A stretch of DNA of 64,000 bases from Cyclonatronum proteinivorum (GTDB taxonomy: Bacteria > Bacteroidota > Rhodothermia > Balneolales > Cyclonatronaceae). Both the position numbers and the translations under genes were made by a program. Where the stretch lies: positions 4,050,501 to 4,114,500 of the forward strand of contig NZ_CP027806.1 in assembly GCF_003353065.1 (NCBI RefSeq), read 5' to 3'. Each line of letters opens with the position of its first letter. The stretch's first letter is position 1. This document shows, piece after piece, positions 43,145 through 51,961 of this stretch. Below the pieces are notes generated by a model that worked only from the letters and a program-made list of their open reading frames with translations, made no database searches and was not told the origin of the DNA.

Positions 43145-44821
43145 TCAGGCCGGTTTCACTTTCAGCTTCTTTTTCCGGATTTGCGCTTTCCCCATTTTAT
43201 CAATGATAAGCGAAACCTTATCGGAAGGTACATCCACAAAAGAGAAATTACTTTGAATGTCAATGTGACCAATGGTGTATCCCGGAATACCGGATTCTCC
43301 GGCAATGGCACCTACCAGGTCACCCGGACGAACCTTGTCACTACGCCCCACATTAAAGCGAAGGGTTTGCATATTGGAATCGTCGCGGGAATCTACGAAA
43401 TCCCCTTTTCCTTTCTTGCGGCCTTTATCGCGGTTTTTCTTCCCTTTTTTGAATTTACGGTCTTCCCGGTAATCCGGCTCCGGAGAGAAGTCGGTGTCTT
43501 CATTAAAATCTGAGCGGTTTTTTTCCAGCGTTTCCATCCGCATCTTCAGCAATGCAGCCGCAATTTCAACAGATGAATAACTAATTTCACTCAGTGCTTC
43601 AACCTGTTCGATATAGGGCTTGAGCCCTCCCTTCGCAAGCACTTCACCCAGCTCAGTAAGCTGAAGGGTCATGCGTGATTCTTTCACATCTTTCAGGGAC
43701 GGCATACGCACGGATTCAATCGCACTCTTGGTGATACGTTCGATGAACTTAATGCTGCGCATGCGCCGGCCTGAAGCAAAAGTATAGGCCGTACCAGACT
43801 TCCCGGCGCGGCCCGTGCGGCCGATACGGTGCACATACTGTTCGGGATCCTGCGGGATATCGTAGTTAAAGACCACATCCACATCATCCACATCAATACC
43901 GCGGGCGGCAACATCGGTTGCGATCAGCAAATCGATATATCCGCTCCTGAACTTATGCATTACCTTATCGCGCTGCCCCTGCGAAAGATCGCCGTTGAGA
44001 ATCTCACTCGAATACCCTCGGGACTGCAGCTGTTGCGAAACTTCTTCCGTTGCAACTTTGGTGTTGCAGAAAATAAGGCCGAGCTTATAGTTGTTCACAT
44101 CCATCAGCCGGGCGATACCCTCAACACGCACAGAATCGCGCACTTCAACCACGTACTGCCGGATATCAGGCGTCGTGACTGGTGAGCGTTCAATGGTGAT
44201 ACTCACCGGATCAACCATAAAGCGCTTCATAATTTCGCGTATCGGCTTGGGTACCGTAGCCGAAAACATAAGCATCTGCACGCGACGTGCCTGATCCTTG
44301 TAGGTGAGAATTTCCTCCATATCTTCACGGAAACCCATATTCAGCATTTCGTCGGCCTCATCAAAGATGACCATGCTGAGATGATTCAGCTTGAGCGTAC
44401 CCCGTTTAAGGTGATCAATAGTGCGGCCCGGTGTGCCTACTACAATTTGTGCGCCTCGGTTGATGGCTTTAATCTGATGGGAGATGTGCTGACCGCCATA
44501 TACCGGTACAACCCTCAGGCCGCCGGTATAGGAAGACAATTTCTGAATTTCGCCGGTAACCTGAATGGCAAGCTCACGGGTCGGACACTGAATCAATACC
44601 TGAACTTCATTCAGGGAAGCGTCTGTTTTTTCAATGGCAGGGATGGCAAAAGCGGCGGTTTTACCGGTACCGGTCTGTGCCTGACCGAGCACATCGTGCC
44701 CGTTGAGTAAAAGGGGAATGGTTTGTGCCTGAATTGCAGTGGGGGCTTCAAACCCCATTTTCTGAAGACTTTCAAGCACGTCATCACTGAGACCAAGCTC
44801 AGCAAAAGTTTGGACTGACAT
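43145..44821 (-). CDS. DEAD-box RNA helicase with DbpA-like RNA-binding tail
   Basis: A 558-residue ATP-dependent RNA helicase that remodels RNA, often in cold adaptation or ribosome assembly. It carries the Q motif, Walker A AQTGTGKT (48-55), DEAD (154-157), SAT (187-189), ATDVAARGIDVDDV and HRIGRTGRAGK. After a Lys/Arg/Asp-rich linker (about 430-465, KKGKKNRDKGRKKGK) comes a DbpA-like RNA-binding domain (GDLVGAIAGESGIPGYTIG, FSFVDVP). It resembles DeaD/CshA/CsdA. The start is MSVQTFAEL at 44821; the frame extends 17 codons upstream without family features. Confidence 0.93.
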   Translation of the reverse strand: MSVQTFAELGLSDDVLESLQKMGFEAPTAIQAQTIPLLLNGHDVLGQAQTGTGKTAAFAIPAIEKTDASLNEVQVLIQCPTRELAIQVTGEIQKLSSYTGGLRVVPVYGGQHISHQIKAINRGAQIVVGTPGRTIDHLKRGTLKLNHLSMVIFDEADEMLNMGFREDMEEILTYKDQARRVQMLMFSATVPKPIREIMKRFMVDPVSITIERSPVTTPDIRQYVVEVRDSVRVEGIARLMDVNNYKLGLIFCNTKVATEEVSQQLQSRGYSSEILNGDLSQGQRDKVMHKFRSGYIDLLIATDVAARGIDVDDVDVVFNYDIPQDPEQYVHRIGRTGRAGKSGTAYTFASGRRMRSIKFIERITKSAIESVRMPSLKDVKESRMTLQLTELGEVLAKGGLKPYIEQVEALSEISYSSVEIAAALLKMRMETLEKNRSDFNEDTDFSPEPDYREDRKFKKGKKNRDKGRKKGKGDFVDSRDDSNMQTLRFNVGRSDKVRPGDLVGAIAGESGIPGYTIGHIDIQSNFSFVDVPSDKVSLIIDKMGKAQIRKKKLKVKPA

Positions 44822-45373
44822 AAAAATATTTCTGATAAGATAAATAGGAAAACGGGCCTGGTATTCCTGCAAAGTGTGTTACTACTGATGCATCTGTCTG
44901 GGTAAAGGCTTGGTCATCATCATAGTGCGTGACGCCCGGGCTTCATACGGATGCTCCCCATAGTGCTGTTCCTAACCCGACCCGATGCCCGCTATTGCAA
45001 AAGTGTCTCTTATCAGGTTTCTGAACTGCGCTCCCGGATTATTCTGTCTGAACAGGTACCCGGTGTCTGCGAAAAACCAGCAAGTTTTCAATATACACTT
45101 AATTTTCACCAAATACGACGCACAATACAGACCTCGCAGAAAGAGAAAAAAACGCCCTCAAAAATTGCCTGCAACAAAACGTTACAGTTGGTAAATTGCG
45201 ATGTCCATAACGCCGGGTATATTCAGTAATATTTCAGTTTTTAATTCCGGCATCATGCTTCATCTCACTTGCAGAGTGAGCATACAGTTGATGTACCTTC
45301 ATACTTCCGTTCAGAAAAGGGGTTTTTCTGAACCGCATTTTTTGATCACCTGTCCATAATTTACTTTGTACCT
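44822..45373. other. Intergenic region between helicase and sorted surface protein
   Basis: About 550 nt between divergent genes. A 92-codon frame (44951-45229) shows no protein-like features. The 5' leaders of both genes lie here; DEAD-box genes of this type often have long leaders, but no cold-shock motif was identified. TTACTTTG just before the start at 45374 is a near match to the -7 consensus. Confidence 0.4.
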
Positions 45374-47470
45374 ATGCCTTCACCTGTCTCAAGAAAAACA
45401 CTGACCGCACTTACTGTCACAGTACTTCTGTTCTTTTTCCCCGCAACTTTATTTGCGCAATGGGGCGAAAATCCGGATGAAAACCTGGTGATTTCCCTGA
45501 AAAACTTCGAATCCGTCCAACCCATTATTGCCATGAATCCGGCTGACGGCGGCGCCTACGTGAGCTGGTTTGAGCTTTCGGGTCTGGGCGGCTACCACGT
45601 TTTTTTGCAGCGCCTTGACGCTGCCGGAAACCTACTATGGGATTCCAACGGCATCCGGGTTGCCGCCCGGGGCTTTTCAAGCACACAGGATTACGGACTT
45701 TCAGTTGACGCGCAGGGCAACGCTGTTCTCTCTTTCAGAGACGACCGGCGGGGCAGCGTACGTGTTACAGCCGCCAAAATAAGCCCAGAAGGCACCGCTG
45801 TTTGGGGCGAACTTGGTATCGACGTCTCCGGCCCGGCCGACTTCTTAGCCTCGCCTGCCATTGCCGCAACTTCCGACGGCAGCTACGTTGTAGCCTACAC
45901 CGGTGCTGGTCCGTCCTTCATTGTGAAGCTCGACGCCGATGGTGAAGTCGTATGGAGCCATCAGGAAACCGCCGGAGCCGCACTCGCTGTGTCTGACATT
46001 GTCGCTTCAGACGCCCCCGAAAGCAACGGCGAAGTTATCGTCCTTTTCCGGACCTTCGGCTCACCGGCAACACCGGGTCTCCTTTCGGCACAAAAATATG
46101 CCGCAGACGGCACCCGCATGTGGGGAGCATCACGGGTCGATATCATGGTCAGCGGCTCTCTCCAGCTTGGCAATTTCCCGGACATGCGGGCAGACGGAGC
46201 GGGCGGCATGATCGTGAGCTGGTACCAAAGTCAGCCCGCGCTTCAGACCTACCTGCAGCAGGTATTAGCCGACGGCAGCTTCCGCTTCCAGACAAACGGA
46301 CTGCCCCTTTCCGCCAACACCATGCAGCTGCGCACCGACCCCGACTTTGTACACGATGAAGACAGCGACGACATATATGTTTTCTGGCGTGAAACAAGCG
46401 GCAACCAAAACCAATTTGGCCTGTACGGACAGCGTGTGAGCGGCACCGGCACACTTGAGTGGGGTGACAATGCCCGCACCATCATTCCGCTCAGCGGCAC
46501 CAACGTCGGGAATATCCGGGCAGCGCTTATCGGCGGCGATCCGCTTGTAGCCTACATGACCTCTGCCGCCTTCGGTCAGGCTGATCTTCAGGCCGCAAGA
46601 CTAGACAGCAACGGCGACTTTGTCTGGGATTTCCAAAATACGACACTTGCACCGGATGGCTCCGGCAAAAACCGCCTTCGGGTCGTCAGTGCCCAAAGCG
46701 ACGAACTCTTTTTCGTTTGGGAAGACGAGCGCAGCGGCGTGCGCGGCATCTACGGACAAAACCTTCAGGCCGACGGCAGCCTTGGCCCCATTGACGAACC
46801 TGAGCCCGACCCGCTGCCCGAAGTCACCTTTCAGGTTGACATGAGCATCCAAAAACTAAAAGGCAACTTTGACCCCGCCCTTGAAGACCGGATTCACGTG
46901 CGCGGCACCTTCAATGACTGGTCTGTAAGCGACGAAAACGCCCTAAGTCCGGTATCGGATGATGTTCCCGGTATCTACAGTCTCACCCTTGCCATAGACG
47001 AAACCCCGGGCAGCCTCATCGCCTACAAATTCTATATTGAATCCGGCGATGGCCGCCCGCTGCCCAACGACGGTTGGGAAGGTGAAGTCGGTCCCGGCGA
47101 AAACGGAAACCGCGAATTCAACCTCGAACCCGACCTGATACTGCCGGTCGTATTCTTCAACAATGAAGACGAGCACGATACAAGCGCCGGAGAACACGAG
47201 TCACCGCACAGCTTTGTACTTTATCAGAACTACCCTAACCCGTTCAACCCCGGTACCATAATCGCCTACGAGCTGCCCGAAACCGCTGACGTTCGCCTTG
47301 AGCTCTACAACGCCGCCGGTCAGCGCGTAGCCGTTCTCGTAAACGGCACCCGCACTGCCGGTCAGCATCAGATCTACTTCGAAGCCGACGGACTCGCAAG
47401 CGGCCTGTACCTGTACAGGCTTCAGGCCGGCGATCAGGTACTCACCCGAAAAATGACGCTCATCAAATAA
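45374..47470 (+). CDS. Surface protein with repeats, starch-binding-like domain and T9SS tail
   Basis: A 698-residue secreted protein. A signal peptide (about 1-29, ending LFAQ) is followed by five or six repeats of about 60 residues with a core like QRLDAAGNLLWDSNG (also AKISPEGTAVWG, QKYAADGTRMWG, QRVSGTGTLEWGD, ARLDSNGDFVWD), suggesting a beta-propeller (about 40-475). From about 485 to 595 lies a domain like CBM20/48 (FQVDMSI, IHVRGTFNDWS, AYKFYIESG). The C-terminal ~80 residues (YQNYPNPFNPGT, YNAAGQRVAVLV, SGLYLYRLQAGDQVLTRKM) are a Por/T9SS sorting tail. No catalytic residues were recognised; it may bind glycans at the cell surface. Confidence 0.88.
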   Translation: MPSPVSRKTLTALTVTVLLFFFPATLFAQWGENPDENLVISLKNFESVQPIIAMNPADGGAYVSWFELSGLGGYHVFLQRLDAAGNLLWDSNGIRVAARGFSSTQDYGLSVDAQGNAVLSFRDDRRGSVRVTAAKISPEGTAVWGELGIDVSGPADFLASPAIAATSDGSYVVAYTGAGPSFIVKLDADGEVVWSHQETAGAALAVSDIVASDAPESNGEVIVLFRTFGSPATPGLLSAQKYAADGTRMWGASRVDIMVSGSLQLGNFPDMRADGAGGMIVSWYQSQPALQTYLQQVLADGSFRFQTNGLPLSANTMQLRTDPDFVHDEDSDDIYVFWRETSGNQNQFGLYGQRVSGTGTLEWGDNARTIIPLSGTNVGNIRAALIGGDPLVAYMTSAAFGQADLQAARLDSNGDFVWDFQNTTLAPDGSGKNRLRVVSAQSDELFFVWEDERSGVRGIYGQNLQADGSLGPIDEPEPDPLPEVTFQVDMSIQKLKGNFDPALEDRIHVRGTFNDWSVSDENALSPVSDDVPGIYSLTLAIDETPGSLIAYKFYIESGDGRPLPNDGWEGEVGPGENGNREFNLEPDLILPVVFFNNEDEHDTSAGEHESPHSFVLYQNYPNPFNPGTIIAYELPETADVRLELYNAAGQRVAVLVNGTRTAGQHQIYFEADGLASGLYLYRLQAGDQVLTRKMTLIK

Positions 47471-47540
47471 GCAATCCGCAAGTACGTGCAGCAAACAGCT
47501 TTGATCTCAGGTATACTGACCCGCGCTGCACAGCTATTCC

Positions 47541-47630
47541 TGTTTCTTTTTTTGGGGGAAACTCCGTGAACATCACTGTCAGCCGGGGCAGATCATAAAC
47601 CCCAAACCTAAGATAAGCCCCTTGCTTTTT
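47541..47630. repeat. Dispersed ~90-bp repeat, copy 2
   Basis: It carries the same ordered blocks as 25942-26032: a T-run with GGG, then AACTCCGTGAACATCA, GGCAGATC and CCCCTTGCTTTTT. The copies are clearly diverged. Confidence 0.5.
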
Positions 47631-47721
47631 GGGGGAGCTGCAACAAAATCCCGTGGCTGATCACCAATCGCAACGGGAAACCCGGGGTACGAATACATCC
47701 ACTCAAAAAAACAATCTGATC

Positions 47722-47759
47722 AACCAAAAAAGGCCCTCCGAAAGCGCCTTTTTTTGGTT
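47722..47759. terminator. Bidirectional terminator
   Basis: AACCAAAAAAGGC pairs with GCCTTTTTTTGGTT across a short loop. It lies between the convergent surface-protein and HAD genes. Confidence 0.75.
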
Positions 47760-47810
47760 GCAATAAAACCGGGGAACAGCCCGCCTGAGCTGTTTCGCAG
47801 TACAGCGTAA

Positions 47811-48728
47811 CTACAAACACTGCACCAGCTGATAAAGCCGTGTGATGGTGAGATCCGGGGTAATATCCGAAACCCTTGCGTCATCCTTGCGCCATTTCAG
47901 CGAGCGCTGATCACCTGCAAAAAGCGCCGTTTTAAACCCAAAATGATGTGCGGGATAAATATCTTTCAGCATATCATTGCCAACAAACAGCACCTCCTCC
48001 GGCTTGATACCATAATGCGCATCGAATGCTGTTTTAAGCCGCTTGTGGAAATCCAGCGATGGTTTGCAAAGCCGCTCTTCATAGCTCCAGATACACAGGT
48101 TGATATCAAAGTAAGCCTGATCCGGCTCCGTTTCTATATGCGCCTCATAAATCATCGGTGTATAGAACTGAGAGTTTGAAAGGATTCCAAGCTTAAGTGA
48201 TTTCCCCTCCAGCGCCTCAAGCGTGGACCTGAGATCGGGCATGGGCCAGGTGGGGTTGTTGCGCATTTCAAACTCAATGGTGAGCTCTTCGAGCAACTCC
48301 TGATCCGGGTTTTCGGGCAGTCCATCCGTACCGGAGCCGCGCAGCCGGCTAATAACATCACGCCAGACTTCCGTAATCTGCACCTCCGGATAGTCAACCC
48401 CCTCCGCTTTCATGGCCGCTTTATGATCGTGTATCACCTGTTTGTAAACCTGAACACCCTCATTGGCTTCGGGCTGTTCAGCAAGATCAGGGAACATGGT
48501 TTCAAAAGCCGCCTCGAATGCTACGGCCTCTTCATTTTTGGGATCATCGATGATGGTATCTCCCGTACCGGACATAAACATGGTTCCGTAAAAATCGAAC
48601 GCAACGGCTTTTATACCGGGCAGTTTACGCAGCACGGGCGGGGTGTAAGTAGGCTCAGGTTCCATCGCGGCTGAAAGTTCCAGAATACGGCGAAGCAGTT
48701 TTTGTCGGAGCGTGAATGCGGTGGTCAT
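47811..48728 (-). CDS. HAD-family hydrolase, haloacid-dehalogenase-like
   Basis: A 305-residue HAD-superfamily hydrolase. Motif I is AFDFYGTMF with the nucleophile Asp45; Tyr at the +2 position replaces the Asp of phosphatases and resembles the DAYGT motif of 2-haloacid dehalogenases. Motif II is GILSNSQF, motif III has Lys in CKPSLDFHKR, and motif IV is VGNDMLKDIYPA. The long cap (about 70-190) is unusual in sequence. It could be a phosphatase with relaxed motif I or a dehalogenase; the missing +2 Asp argues against a typical phosphatase. Single gene. Confidence 0.82.
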   Translation of the reverse strand: MTTAFTLRQKLLRRILELSAAMEPEPTYTPPVLRKLPGIKAVAFDFYGTMFMSGTGDTIIDDPKNEEAVAFEAAFETMFPDLAEQPEANEGVQVYKQVIHDHKAAMKAEGVDYPEVQITEVWRDVISRLRGSGTDGLPENPDQELLEELTIEFEMRNNPTWPMPDLRSTLEALEGKSLKLGILSNSQFYTPMIYEAHIETEPDQAYFDINLCIWSYEERLCKPSLDFHKRLKTAFDAHYGIKPEEVLFVGNDMLKDIYPAHHFGFKTALFAGDQRSLKWRKDDARVSDITPDLTITRLYQLVQCL

Positions 48729-48768
48729 AGAATCGGCGCTTTTTTATGCGTGCTTGTTTTTTATGATG

Positions 48769-48801
48769 AAAGAGCCTCACAAACATGTTGCAAGGCTCTT
48801 C
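48769..48801 (-). terminator. Possible terminator after gpgS
   Basis: AAGAGCCT/AGGCTCTT stem around a 15-nt loop lies 48 nt past the gpgS stop; the T-run on the minus strand is short and interrupted. Confidence 0.45.
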
Positions 48802-48848
48802 AAATTAGTGAAAAACGGCATTATTTACCGCTTAATGAGACGATATGA

Positions 48849-49829
48849 TTATCCGTCAAGATTATACTTTTGTCGGTATTCAGGGATGGTATTCATAGGC
48901 GGACGCTCATCCTCTACGATATGATGTTCAACAACATCATATTCGTTTTTGACGGCCTGAAACTGCCGGAAAACCGTCTCATAATCTTTATGCGTATCCA
49001 GAATGCCCATCTCTTTCCCTCTTGTCAGGAAGGTCTGCAGAATACCAAATGACATCTTGCCTAAGTCGCGGGTTGTCTTGTTATCGTGAATCCGCTGATC
49101 AAGATCACACTGCGCAAAGGCTTCCATGCCGTACTTGCCGTACACATCAAGCAGGTGAGACGTCTCAACCCCGTACCCGATCGGGAAAGCGATTTCCTCA
49201 AGTACCCCGCGGCGCACAGCGTATTCGCCGGAAAGCGGCTGAATAATAGCTGTAAGCTCAGGGAAAAACAGAGAAAACAAAGGCCGCGTCAGAATTTCCG
49301 TTACACGTCCGCCACCCGATGGCCGGGTGACATTCGACAGGGTCAACGGCCGGTCATAGAACCCTTTCACATACTTGACTTCCGGCCGGTAAATGAGCGG
49401 GCCGATCAGACCGTATGCAAAACGGGGATGAATGTTTTTGATATCCGCATCCACATAAACAATGATATCTCCTTTAAGCTGATAAATGGATTTCCAAAGG
49501 TTTTCACCCTTTCCCTTTTTCTTCTCAAGGTGCGGCAAAATATCAGCGGCAAGATAGGTATCGGCGCCGAAAGACTCTGCAATCTCAAGGGTTTTATCCG
49601 TTGAGCCGGAATCAATTACGGCAATTTCATCCAGCAACGGATAGCGGCTCATCAGCTCTGACCGAAAGAGTACAACCTCTTTTCCGATTGTGGTTTCTTC
49701 GTTCAGGGTTGGCAGACACAGGGAAATGGTAAGCCCCTGCCGCTCTTTTTCCTCCACCATCTTTTTGATGTCCCAAAAATCAGAATGGTGATAGGTATTT
49801 TGTTTAATCCACGATTTAATTGTGCTCAC
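48849..49829 (-). CDS. gpgS: Glucosyl-3-phosphoglycerate synthase
   Basis: A 326-residue retaining GT81-type enzyme that transfers glucose from NDP-glucose to 3-phosphoglycerate, the first step to the compatible solute glucosylglycerate. Visible features are LCLPTLNEE (38-45), IDSGSTDKT, the metal-binding VDAD (126-129), GPLIYRPEVKYVKGFYDRP and PLSGEYAVRR. The frame reaches 49862, but GTG at 49829 has GGAGG 5 nt upstream and overlaps the M20-like gene by 14 nt, so it is chosen. No phosphatase (gpgP) is adjacent; the HAD gene downstream is a candidate but has the wrong motif I. A mannosyl-3-phosphoglycerate role is not excluded. Confidence 0.88.
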   Translation of the reverse strand: MSTIKSWIKQNTYHHSDFWDIKKMVEEKERQGLTISLCLPTLNEETTIGKEVVLFRSELMSRYPLLDEIAVIDSGSTDKTLEIAESFGADTYLAADILPHLEKKKGKGENLWKSIYQLKGDIIVYVDADIKNIHPRFAYGLIGPLIYRPEVKYVKGFYDRPLTLSNVTRPSGGGRVTEILTRPLFSLFFPELTAIIQPLSGEYAVRRGVLEEIAFPIGYGVETSHLLDVYGKYGMEAFAQCDLDQRIHDNKTTRDLGKMSFGILQTFLTRGKEMGILDTHKDYETVFRQFQAVKNEYDVVEHHIVEDERPPMNTIPEYRQKYNLDG

Positions 49830-50997
49830 AAACGCCTCCGTCAATAGCTTTAATAGTTGCAATTAGCTGGGCGAGCCCTTTATAAACAGGCTCAATCATA
49901 ATTGATTCTTTGGCTTCGCCCATGCGGTTCCCGTCGGTGATACCAAGGGTAACAGCGGGAATCCCTTTGTCGATAAAGGCCACAAGCTCCGATGTTGATG
50001 GCGCAAGGTGTGGTTCTACACCCAGCGATTTTATAATTTTGCGGGTTGACCTTACAAGCGGATGTGAGAAGGCAATTCCCCCCGGATCACGGCGGGCAAA
50101 TATATCGAGCTCCACGGTTTCGCTGTGTCCGGAAGTCACCTCGGTTGTAATTTCTTCGATACGATCAGCGATTTCGCGGGTCAGCTCAGCCGATTCCGAA
50201 CGGATTTCAAATTTAAGACGCGCATAAGTAGTGATGGTATTGTAGGAGTTACCACCCTCAATCGAACCCATCACAACGCTGCTCTTCGGACGCTTGGGCA
50301 AGCGTATATCATTGATTTTATTGATTACCTCATTCAGAGTCAGGATGGCACTCGACGAACCAAAGCGGGACCAGTCGTATTGCTCGGGTATGCGGCAGGT
50401 AATATCGCCGCGCAGCATACCAATTGATTTGTGACTAAGCCTGCCCAGTCGTACCCCTTCAACGCAGATTCCATAGCTTACCGGCATTTTCCCGTTTGAA
50501 AGGAAGAAGCGTAGGCCTTCAAGGTTTCCCCGGCCCAGGCTTCGGGTGCCGGCAACAAGGATGATGTTGTTGTTTGGCTTATATCCAATTTTTTCAAAGA
50601 TGTAGGGCAAGGTAGCTAACACAGCAACACCCAGGCTGTTATCTGCAACACCGGGACCAATAACTTCCTCAGGCGTGATGGTGAATGTATGATTGACCGT
50701 TTCAGGTACGATGGTATCAGCATGCGCTACAAGCATGATATTCTTATCGCCTCCCTGTCCGTCAATCACGCCGACGCCGTTTCCGACTTCGTCGATGGAG
50801 GTTTTGCTAAGCCCGAGTTCGGTAAAGCGGTCAAGGAGCAGGCGGATTCGGTTTTCTTCTTTAAAACTTGGAGAAGGCACCTCGCCGAGCATTGCCAAAT
50901 TGGCCAGCAATATCTCTCTCATAGACCCTGTACTGCTGATTAATCCGGGCATTTCCTGTATTACAGCATCAAGAATCGGATTTTCAAATGGTGTCAT
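49816..50997 (-). CDS. M20-family peptidase-like protein with altered active site
   Basis: A 393-residue protein with an M20/M28-type fold: metal ligands His92 and Asp94 (LVAHADTI), bridging Asp119 (GVADNSLG), a dimerisation domain (about 190-300), and a late STSELVAFIDKGIPAVTLGI motif. The Glu-Glu pair that holds the catalytic base in active M20 enzymes is replaced: the equivalent stretch reads VAGTRSLGRGNLEG (about 148-161). It may therefore be a pseudo-enzyme or use another residue. It overlaps gpgS by 14 nt, an unusual pairing. No signal peptide, so cytoplasmic. Confidence 0.83.
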   Translation of the reverse strand: MTPFENPILDAVIQEMPGLISSTGSMREILLANLAMLGEVPSPSFKEENRIRLLLDRFTELGLSKTSIDEVGNGVGVIDGQGGDKNIMLVAHADTIVPETVNHTFTITPEEVIGPGVADNSLGVAVLATLPYIFEKIGYKPNNNIILVAGTRSLGRGNLEGLRFFLSNGKMPVSYGICVEGVRLGRLSHKSIGMLRGDITCRIPEQYDWSRFGSSSAILTLNEVINKINDIRLPKRPKSSVVMGSIEGGNSYNTITTYARLKFEIRSESAELTREIADRIEEITTEVTSGHSETVELDIFARRDPGGIAFSHPLVRSTRKIIKSLGVEPHLAPSTSELVAFIDKGIPAVTLGITDGNRMGEAKESIMIEPVYKGLAQLIATIKAIDGGVCEHN

Positions 50998-51258
50998 ATA
51001 GAACGAGTAATGAATAGATTGTTTAGTGAAGCGCTGCGAGCTTTCGTATTGTGCAGAAATGAATACTTATCGGATCGGACGACTCTGCAAGCTTTAAATC
51101 TGTTTTTATAGTTTCAGGGTATTTTTGACTAATAATTTTGACCCACAGCAATGTGTTACCCAAACTATTAACGTCCGTAGCCGCAAGGCGCCTTAAAATA
51201 ACGAAATGCAGGTGAAATCCAAATAAGCATTTGGTTATGCGGTCTGCCGGGCAATCCC

Positions 51259-51296
51259 TAACTTTGGGCTTTTTGAAAATTAACAAGCGCTTGTTA
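51259..51296 (+). promoter_or_regulatory. -7 element and perfect palindrome over the start codon
   Basis: TAACTTTG at 51259-51266 matches the Bacteroidota -7 consensus, and TAACAAGCGCTTGTTA at 51281-51296 is a perfect 16-bp palindrome whose last base is the A of the ATG. It could be an operator or an RNA hairpin that hides the start. No -33 at the usual distance. Confidence 0.45.
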
Positions 51297-51631
51297 TGGA
51301 AATATTACCGGTTGTTGCCGCTGTAGAACTCGAGTCAGCCTGGCTGCTAATTGGTTTTTTCGTTTTTGTTGCGGTGTGTGCAGCTGCAGCTATGCTCATC
51401 CTGCTCAAACAGCATAACTACGGGCTGCCGCCCAACTCAACCCAGGCCATCATGCTGGTTATGCTGCTGGTAACCATGCTGATATCCTTGCTCGTTGCAG
51501 CCGGACTTTACCGCCTCTCAAGTGAGCTGAGAGATCAGTCTCCCCCGCCTGCCATTGAATCCCCGCAGTCACACGCCCTGCCCGGGACTGAACCCCAGAC
51601 AAGCACAAGCCTTACAGCGGAGACGGAATAG
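51296..51631 (+). CDS. Small membrane protein of unknown function
   Basis: A 111-residue protein with two hydrophobic helices (about 15-37 and 51-73) and a Ser/Pro/Glu-rich tail. An A-rich start MEILPVVAAVELESAW precedes the first helix. No family was recognised. The context is an isolated plus-strand gene between the divergent M20-like operon and the convergent GT gene. The strong palindrome over its start codon suggests tight control of its expression, so it is probably real despite its size. Confidence 0.55.
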   Translation: MEILPVVAAVELESAWLLIGFFVFVAVCAAAAMLILLKQHNYGLPPNSTQAIMLVMLLVTMLISLLVAAGLYRLSSELRDQSPPPAIESPQSHALPGTEPQTSTSLTAETE

Positions 51632-51961
51632 CGCAGTTGCCGCTGTGCATGATGAGACAAACCGACTGACCTCAGGATACTTCAATTTTATCAAGCTTAA
51701 CCGGGCGGCAGAGGGTGTTTTTCTGAGAAGACGCGCGGGCACACTTTCGGCAGATATATGCGGGCTTAGCTGCAAGTTCAGCGAAAAAAGACAGGTTTTC
51801 GCGGATATACTTCTTGTCGTACTTACAGAATGCCTTATCAGACTTCATATGTATTTGACCTACCCTTGATGTGCAGTAAAACAATATTGATTAAAAACCC
51901 AAGCCTTCATCAGGACCCCGATGCAGCCCCGGGTATCATTTTATCATGCCTGATATAGAAT
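51632..51961. other. Intergenic region, no feature recognised
   Basis: 330 nt between convergent genes. The small frames here are short and lack family features. No clear terminator or repeat was seen. Confidence 0.45.

Larger units (their letters stand above)
47471..47810. other. Intergenic region with dispersed repeat and terminator
   Basis: 340 nt without a gene; it holds the second dispersed-repeat copy (47541-47630) and a hairpin terminator (47722-47759). Confidence 0.5.

Noticed and set aside
44951-45229. 92-codon ORF upstream of the surface-protein gene
   Set aside because: No domain, no ribosome-binding site and no neighbour relation; probably chance.
47811-48728. HAD gene as the missing glucosylglycerate phosphatase (gpgP)
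   Set aside because: Motif I is DFYGT without the +2 Asp needed by typical phosphatases, and a possible terminator separates it from gpgS, so the link is unsupported.
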